Positions 7,645-11,115 of a stretch of 11,115 nt of DNA are shown here, piece after piece. The notes under the pieces are model-generated. The model did no database searches, had not been told where the DNA came from, and saw only the letters and a program-made list of their open reading frames with translations. How positions within the stretch are numbered: the stretch's first letter is position 1; every line of letters starts with the position of its first letter. The stretch spans positions 1-11,115 of the forward strand of contig JAJDVB010000001.1 of the NCBI GenBank assembly GCA_022826345.1. Reading direction: 5' to 3'. The stretch is from Alphaproteobacteria bacterium (GTDB taxonomy: Bacteria; Pseudomonadota; Alphaproteobacteria; UBA828). The position numbers and the translations under genes were made by a program.

Positions 7645-8832
7645 ATGGCCAAGCTCAAATACCGCACCATCTCCAAGCGCACCGTCGATGCGCTCTCGGT
7701 GGAGGACCGCGATGCGGTCTTCTGGGACGACCGCATTCCGGGCTTCGGGGTGAGGGTCTATCCGTCGGGGTCGAAGGTCTACGTGGTTCAGACCCGGCAC
7801 CGGGGGAAGTCGCGCCGGGTGACGCTCGGGCGCCACGGGGTGATCACCGCCGACAAGGCGAGGAAGAAGGCGGCGGAGACCATCAACCGCATCAAGAGCG
7901 GCGAGGAGCCGGTGGAGCGGGGCTCGGTCACGGTGGGGGAGCTTGCCGCGCGCTATCTGGAAGAGCATGTCGACGTGCGCTGCAAGGAGAGCACGCAGAG
8001 GATGTACCGCAGCGTGGTGGAGCGCTTCATCGTGCCGTCCTACGGCGGCGTGGCGGTGGAGGACGTGGAGCGCAAGCACATCAACGCGCTGCATCTCGAT
8101 CTCCGCCACATCCCCTATCAGGCGAACCGGGCGCTTGAGATCGGCAGCAAGTTGTTCAACCTGGCCGAGGAATGGAAGCTGCGGACCGGCGGCAATCCGT
8201 GCAAGTACGTGCGCAAGTACCGGGAGGAGAAGCGCGAGCGGTTCCTGGCCGAGGCGGAGTTCCGCCACCTGGGCGCGGTGCTGAACGCGATGGAGGCCAA
8301 GGGCCGGCTGCCGGTCTACCCGGCGGCGGCGATCCGGCTGCTGATGCTGACCGGGTGCCGGCGCAACGAGATCGTCGCGCTTCAGTGGAAGCACGTGGAC
8401 CTTGCCTCGGGCGAGTTGAAGCTCGCGGACTCGAAGACCGGCGCGCGTCTGGTGCCGCTGTCGCCGGCGGCGGCGCGGGTGCTTGCGGAGCTGCCGCGCA
8501 TCGAGGGCAACCCGTGGGTGATTCCGGGCACGAAGAAGCCCGAGAAGCCCCTGTCCGACCTCAACCACTACTGGGACCGGGTGCGGGTGGAGGCGGGTCT
8601 CGACGACGTGCGGCTTCACGATTTGAGGCACTCATTTGCGTCCAGGGCGCTGGCGCTCGGGGAGTCGCTTTCGATGATCGGCAAGCTGCTCGGTCACAAC
8701 AAGATCGAGACGACATCGCGCTATGCGCATCTGGCGCGCGATTCGATTAAGGCGTCCTCGGCTCGCGTGGCCGACAGCATCGGCGCGGACATTCTCGATG
8801 TGCCGTCGCCGACGGAGACTGCGCCTGCCTGA
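7645..8832 (+). CDS. Tyrosine recombinase/integrase with N-terminal DUF4102 arm-binding domain
   Basis: Site-specific recombinase that integrates and excises the element, 395 residues. Residues about 1-90 form the DUF4102 arm-DNA-binding domain (FWDDRIPGFGVRVYPSG..YVVQ). Residues about 92-175 are a SAM-like core-binding domain (TVGELAARYLEEHV). The C-terminal half is the phage-integrase catalytic domain. All active-site residues are visible: R239 in TGCRRNE, K264 in SKTGAR, H325 and R328 in HDLRH, H351 in LLGHNK, and nucleophile Y360 in RYAHL. It is therefore probably active. Start ATG 7645 has AAGGGG 6 nt upstream and matches the usual family N-terminus; the frame is open back to 7561 without similar support. 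It sits at the left end of the element and reads inward, GC-rich like the host. Confidence 0.93.
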   Translation: MAKLKYRTISKRTVDALSVEDRDAVFWDDRIPGFGVRVYPSGSKVYVVQTRHRGKSRRVTLGRHGVITADKARKKAAETINRIKSGEEPVERGSVTVGELAARYLEEHVDVRCKESTQRMYRSVVERFIVPSYGGVAVEDVERKHINALHLDLRHIPYQANRALEIGSKLFNLAEEWKLRTGGNPCKYVRKYREEKRERFLAEAEFRHLGAVLNAMEAKGRLPVYPAAAIRLLMLTGCRRNEIVALQWKHVDLASGELKLADSKTGARLVPLSPAAARVLAELPRIEGNPWVIPGTKKPEKPLSDLNHYWDRVRVEAGLDDVRLHDLRHSFASRALALGESLSMIGKLLGHNKIETTSRYAHLARDSIKASSARVADSIGADILDVPSPTETAPA

Positions 8833-8903
8833 CAGCCGGGGGAACCGCAGTCGGGAGTCGAGCACACTAAATTTTACTGAGGGCAACACGGGAAACACTA
8901 AGC

Positions 8904-9959
8904 ATGGCGCAAAACAGAGAAAACAGCATTAAGCGGCATGGGGACTTCGTGCGTGTTGTGAAGTGTGGAACTGCATCGGAGTTTCTCAGAAATATTTCTC
9001 CAGCGTCCAATCTTATCAAGTATAAAAAGCCAGACTCTTGGATTTTTCGTGGCGTAATGAGTAACGAATTCTTGCTGGTCCCCTCCGCCCTGCGGAGAGG
9101 AGCCATAGAAAGATTTACTATCTCAGTAGGTGAGCACAGGCAAGATCAATTGAAAGCAGAATGGAACGTCTTGACAGAGTTTTTCGAGCTTGCTGACCGT
9201 CGAGGAATGGCGTTACCAGAGGATTCACAACAGCTTCGGAGATACATCCGATCTTTCAATGTGCTGCTAGATGGAGACGACATAAGGTGGCCACCTACCG
9301 AGCTAATTTCTCTTTTCGGATTGGCGCAACATTATGGTTTGCCAACTAGACTAATGGATTGGACATACGACTATCGAGTGGCTGCATATTTTGCAGCAAG
9401 TCGGGTGATGAAGAAAATTCAAGATGAAGTGCCACCAATAAAAGAGATTATGAGAAAATATTCCTCCATGAAGGAAGTAGAGTTTGACGATTATATTTGC
9501 GACTCACTGATTTACGGATCGGAAAGCAAAAAGCAAATGGCTGTGTGGGCATTCAATAAAATGTTTATGATGAATCTGGAAATTCATGAAAAGCATGCCA
9601 TTCATCCAACTCATCCATCTTTCGAGATGATTACTATACCCTATGCATCAAATCCCAACGCTCAGGCACAACAAGGAGTCTTTACATTGGTTCAAGACGC
9701 GGCGCCTGGAGAGAGTGAAATTGATCGACGAACGTTGGACGAAGTTGTAAAGTCTTATCTGGAAGAATATTTTCCAAGATATTTCGAGTTAGAAAATGCA
9801 GGTCCGGTTTTTGTTCGTTTTGAGTTACCTTGGAGCCTGTTCGATAGTCTCTTACGGGAGTTGGCAAATTTGGGTGTGAATGCGTCGACTGTGTTCCCGG
9901 GCTATGAAGGTGTTGTACAGGGGGTACGGGAAAAACTGTGGTGGGGACATATACGCTGA
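8904..9959 (+). CDS. FRG-domain protein, accessory cargo of the integrative element
   Basis: 351 residues of unknown biochemical function. The name-giving FRG motif is WIFRG (residues 46-50). The second conserved block is LAQHYGLPTRLMDWT (140-154), followed by YFAAS, and near the C-terminus is NASTVFPGYEGVVQG. Together they mark the FRG family (PF08867). Proteins of this family are common on mobile elements and, as I recall without being able to check, near defence genes; a toxin or anti-phage role is only a guess. No signal peptide or membrane helix is seen. Codon use is clearly AT-richer than all neighbours (many AAA, GAA, ATT, TTT codons), a sign of recent transfer. It lies 71 nt after the integrase; only weak Shine-Dalgarno candidates (GAGGG at 8879-8883, GGGAAA near 8890) are present. 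It stands alone with no adjacent antitoxin-sized ORF. Confidence 0.85.
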   Translation: MAQNRENSIKRHGDFVRVVKCGTASEFLRNISPASNLIKYKKPDSWIFRGVMSNEFLLVPSALRRGAIERFTISVGEHRQDQLKAEWNVLTEFFELADRRGMALPEDSQQLRRYIRSFNVLLDGDDIRWPPTELISLFGLAQHYGLPTRLMDWTYDYRVAAYFAASRVMKKIQDEVPPIKEIMRKYSSMKEVEFDDYICDSLIYGSESKKQMAVWAFNKMFMMNLEIHEKHAIHPTHPSFEMITIPYASNPNAQAQQGVFTLVQDAAPGESEIDRRTLDEVVKSYLEEYFPRYFELENAGPVFVRFELPWSLFDSLLRELANLGVNASTVFPGYEGVVQGVREKLWWGHIR

Positions 9960-10245
9960 GTGTACAGAGAGGTAATCACTTGGCAGTTCCGCCCCTTGCC
10001 GGTATGGGGGGTAAGTCAGGCTGAGACAACCGGCATGACTTCGCCACTAGCTTGGCTGGCGGCGCTCACCGCAGTCGAGATATCCTTATTTGTCACGCTG
10101 GGGCGGCGGAGATTAGCAGGCTGGCTTGCGGCCATGTGTGGTGCTTACCCGATGGCACCGGCTGCCGCCGGTTCGCCGGGTCTGACGATGGGGCGGCGTG
10201 CCGAAACCGGCGCCCGCGTCGGTCGGGCTGCCGGATTCGGGGTGG
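9960..10245. other. Intergenic stretch after the FRG gene, no supported gene
   Basis: GC content returns to the host level within about 50 nt of the FRG stop. Open frames here (e.g. plus 9960-10313) lack family resemblance and a ribosome-binding site. Small dyads occur: TGCCGGT/ACCGGCA (9997-10003, 10029-10035), AAGTCA/TGACTT (10013-10018, 10036-10041) and ACCGGC/GCCGGT (10157-10172). None has a T-tract. No tRNA or CRISPR was seen. Confidence 0.4.
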
Positions 10246-10271
10246 TCGCGCGAATCGCGCGAGATTTTTTT
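10246..10271 (+). terminator. Rho-independent terminator candidate
   Basis: TCGCGCG (10246-10252) and CGCGCGA (10256-10262) form a 7-bp all-but-ends GC stem with an AAT loop, followed two bases later by seven T's (10265-10271). It lies about 290 nt after the FRG stop and immediately before the right direct repeat, so it would close a transcript from the integrase/FRG side and insulate the right end. Confidence 0.65.
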
Positions 10272-10284
10272 CGGGGGACATACG

Positions 10285-10325
10285 GGGACAGGAGTGTCCT
10301 TGAGGCGCCTTGAGGAGCCTGGAGG
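10285..10325 (+). repeat. Imperfect 41-bp direct repeat, right copy (three 10-bp tandem units)
   Basis: Partner of the copy at 7410-7450 (32/41 identical, no gaps). From 10298 it reads as three 10-bp units: CCTTGAGGCG, CCTTGAGGAG, CCTGGAGGAT. One unit equals about one helical turn, so proteins bound to them would align on one face. It also contains a small hairpin GGACA-GGAG-TGTCC (10286-10299) that the left copy has lost. It lies just after the terminator. Confidence 0.75.
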
Positions 10326-10327
10326 AT

Positions 10328-10394
10328 GATTTCGCAGGAAATCCCCTGAATACAGCGGGTTGCGGGGCTTCCCGGCGGCCCTATCCTTGTCTCC
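10328..10394. other. Possible right attachment region
   Basis: Sixty-odd bases between the right repeat and the next ORF, with a dyad GATTTC-GCAG-GAAATC (10328-10343). If the direct repeats are integrase arm sites, a core crossover site could lie here, but no convincing identical core with the hyuA junction is visible. Confidence 0.2.
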
Positions 10395-10511
10395 ATGAGC
10401 GCGCCGAATCCCCTTCCTGGCGACCGCCCAGACGCCGATTTTGACCGGCTCACCGGGCTCCGATGCGCCCGTGAGGACGCCCGGCGGCGGCTCCGGGAAC
10501 CGGGCCGATGA
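10395..10511 (+). CDS. Hypothetical 38-aa ORF, overlapping the next gene by ATGA
   Basis: ATG 10395 to TGA 10509-10511 encodes a short, Arg/Pro-rich, charged peptide (MSAPNPLPGDRPDADF... ending RRRLREPGR). Its stop overlaps the start of the following ORF in an ATGA, the coupling arrangement seen in tight operons; that is the main reason to list it. No good Shine-Dalgarno precedes it. I recognise no family. It may be a small leader or coupling ORF, or chance. Confidence 0.35.
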   Translation: MSAPNPLPGDRPDADFDRLTGLRCAREDARRRLREPGR

Positions 10512-11115
10512 TCGACGTCGACCGGCTGCGCCGGGCGCTGGCGCTGGGGATGCTGGGGGCGGCCACGATGGCAGTGCTGCTGCCCTCGCTGGCGGCGATG
10601 CGCTACACGGTTGCTCACGACTGGTACGCGTCCCGCAAGGTGAGCGTGGCGCAAGCGCTGATCGCGGTCGGCTTCGACGAGCGCGCGGCGACGGAGTACC
10701 GGCTGAGGGACGGCAGGACCGTAACGTGGCTCCGCGAGGGTGTAACGACCTACCCGCCGGCGCGGGAGTCGCGGCGTCTCATCCTCACCGTCATCGGGGA
10801 CAACGCCGTGCTGGGCGCCTGCGCGGGCTTCGCGGTGCTCTTCGCGTTGTCGGGCCTGCTGAACCTGGCGCGGCGGGAACCCGCCGGGCTATCGAGAGTA
10901 TCGGCGCGTGGATACTCAGCCAAGGAGCGCCGGTCCGGCTTTGTCGAGGACGTTCCTCCGTACGAGCCACACGTTCCCGCAGGCGCGACGGCGGCGGCGG
11001 CCGCCCCGGCCCCGAAACCCGCCGTCCCGGCTATCGCGCCGACGGGCGGGTCCGACGAATGCGCGGCCGGGCCTTCGCCCGCGCCCGAGCCTGCGGCGGG
11101 GCGGCGCGGCCCGCC
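10508..11115 (+). CDS. Two-TM membrane protein with Ala/Pro-rich tail, partial (runs off right edge)
   Basis: From ATG 10508 the frame stays open for 202 codons to the window edge. A first membrane helix lies around residues 10-32 (LALGMLGAATMAVLLPSLAAM). Then comes a roughly 65-residue polar loop with YRLRDGRTVTWLREG. A second helix is around residues 98-121 (NAVLGACAGFAVLFALSGLL). A basic stretch ARGYSAKERRSG follows, then a low-complexity Ala/Pro region (from about residue 155). Helix, short extracytoplasmic loop, helix and basic cytoplasmic start resemble the N-terminus of TraD/TrwB-type conjugative coupling proteins. The Ala/Pro tail does not fit well, and no ATPase motif is in view. So conjugation function is only a possibility; a cell-envelope or phage protein is equally open. 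Start is tied to the preceding ORF by ATGA overlap; no start lies between it and an upstream in-frame stop at 10472-10474. Confidence 0.6.
   Translation, partial: MIDVDRLRRALALGMLGAATMAVLLPSLAAMRYTVAHDWYASRKVSVAQALIAVGFDERAATEYRLRDGRTVTWLREGVTTYPPARESRRLILTVIGDNAVLGACAGFAVLFALSGLLNLARREPAGLSRVSARGYSAKERRSGFVEDVPPYEPHVPAGATAAAAAPAPKPAVPAIAPTGGSDECAAGPSPAPEPAAGRRGP

Larger units (their letters stand above)
7384..10325 (+). mobile_element. Integrative element segment with integrase and FRG cargo; right limit uncertain
   Basis: The left boundary is placed at the break in the hyuA-like frame. Inside are a complete tyrosine recombinase reading inward, an AT-richer cargo gene, and a 41-bp imperfect direct repeat near both ends (7410-7450, 10285-10325). 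There is no tRNA next to the junction, so this is not the usual tRNA-end integration. Sequence right of 10325 does not resume hyuA, so the element probably continues past the window, or a second event or deletion followed. The given end is only the end of the right repeat copy. Confidence 0.5.

Noticed and set aside
9997..10041. Interleaved complementary pairs TGCCGGT/ACCGGCA and AAGTCA/TGACTT that could form an RNA pseudoknot
   Set aside because: A 7-bp and a 6-bp pairing within a few hundred bases are expected by chance, and the zero-length linker between the 3' arms is unfavourable for a classic H-type fold.
9960..10313. Plus-strand open frame of 117 codons starting right after the FRG stop
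   Set aside because: No ribosome-binding site; the codon stretch runs through the terminator hairpin and the right direct repeat; no family resemblance.
7373..10382. CCGGCGGC-N-CT at the hyuA break (7373-7383) and again at 10372-10382 as an att core
   Set aside because: The 8-mer CCGGCGGC also occurs inside the integrase gene (8186-8193) and is common in such GC-rich DNA, and the sequence after 10382 does not resume hyuA.

Overview
The window looks like a stretch of a high-GC alphaproteobacterial chromosome. The coding style is GC-rich, with ATG, GTG and TTG starts and tightly overlapping genes. A catabolic transport operon has been broken by an integrative element. This placement rests on composition and protein families only; there is no rRNA or tRNA to anchor taxonomy.

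Left part (1-1110): no intact gene that I trust. The left edge holds the start of a minus-strand IS630-like transposase. A small, possibly real, minus-strand membrane ORF follows. Further on is a short, apparently degraded transposase tail. The stretch looks like insertion-sequence debris and ends in a GC-rich, hairpin-prone zone and a candidate sigma70-type promoter.

Middle part (1141-7386): one plus-strand operon. It encodes a periplasmic branched-chain-amino-acid-type substrate-binding protein (with a Tat-like signal), a strong 15-bp intercistronic hairpin, then the LivH, LivM, LivG and LivF components. Next comes a class III (omega-type) aminotransferase. Only 24 nt after it, with its own RBS, is the first dozen codons of a hydantoinase/oxoprolinase A gene (hyuA-like). 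The set suggests uptake and breakdown of a nitrogen compound (amide, hydantoin, amine or amino-acid-like); the substrate cannot be read from sequence. The hyuA frame stops abruptly right after its conserved DTGGT nucleotide-binding motif, which marks the insertion junction near 7383.

Right part (7384-11115): an integrative element. A complete tyrosine recombinase (7645-8832) is followed by an AT-richer FRG-domain gene (8904-9959) of foreign composition. The two genes are bracketed by a 41-bp imperfect direct repeat (7410-7450 and 10285-10325, 32/41 identical, ungapped). Each copy carries three 10-bp iterated units, as expected for recombinase or accessory-protein binding sites. A hairpin terminator precedes the right copy. 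Beyond it lie a 38-codon ORF and, overlapping it by ATGA, the start of a two-membrane-segment protein with an Ala/Pro-rich tail that runs off the window.

The best candidate for something new is the integrase + FRG cargo module, its iterated-repeat ends and its unusual insertion at the start of a protein gene.
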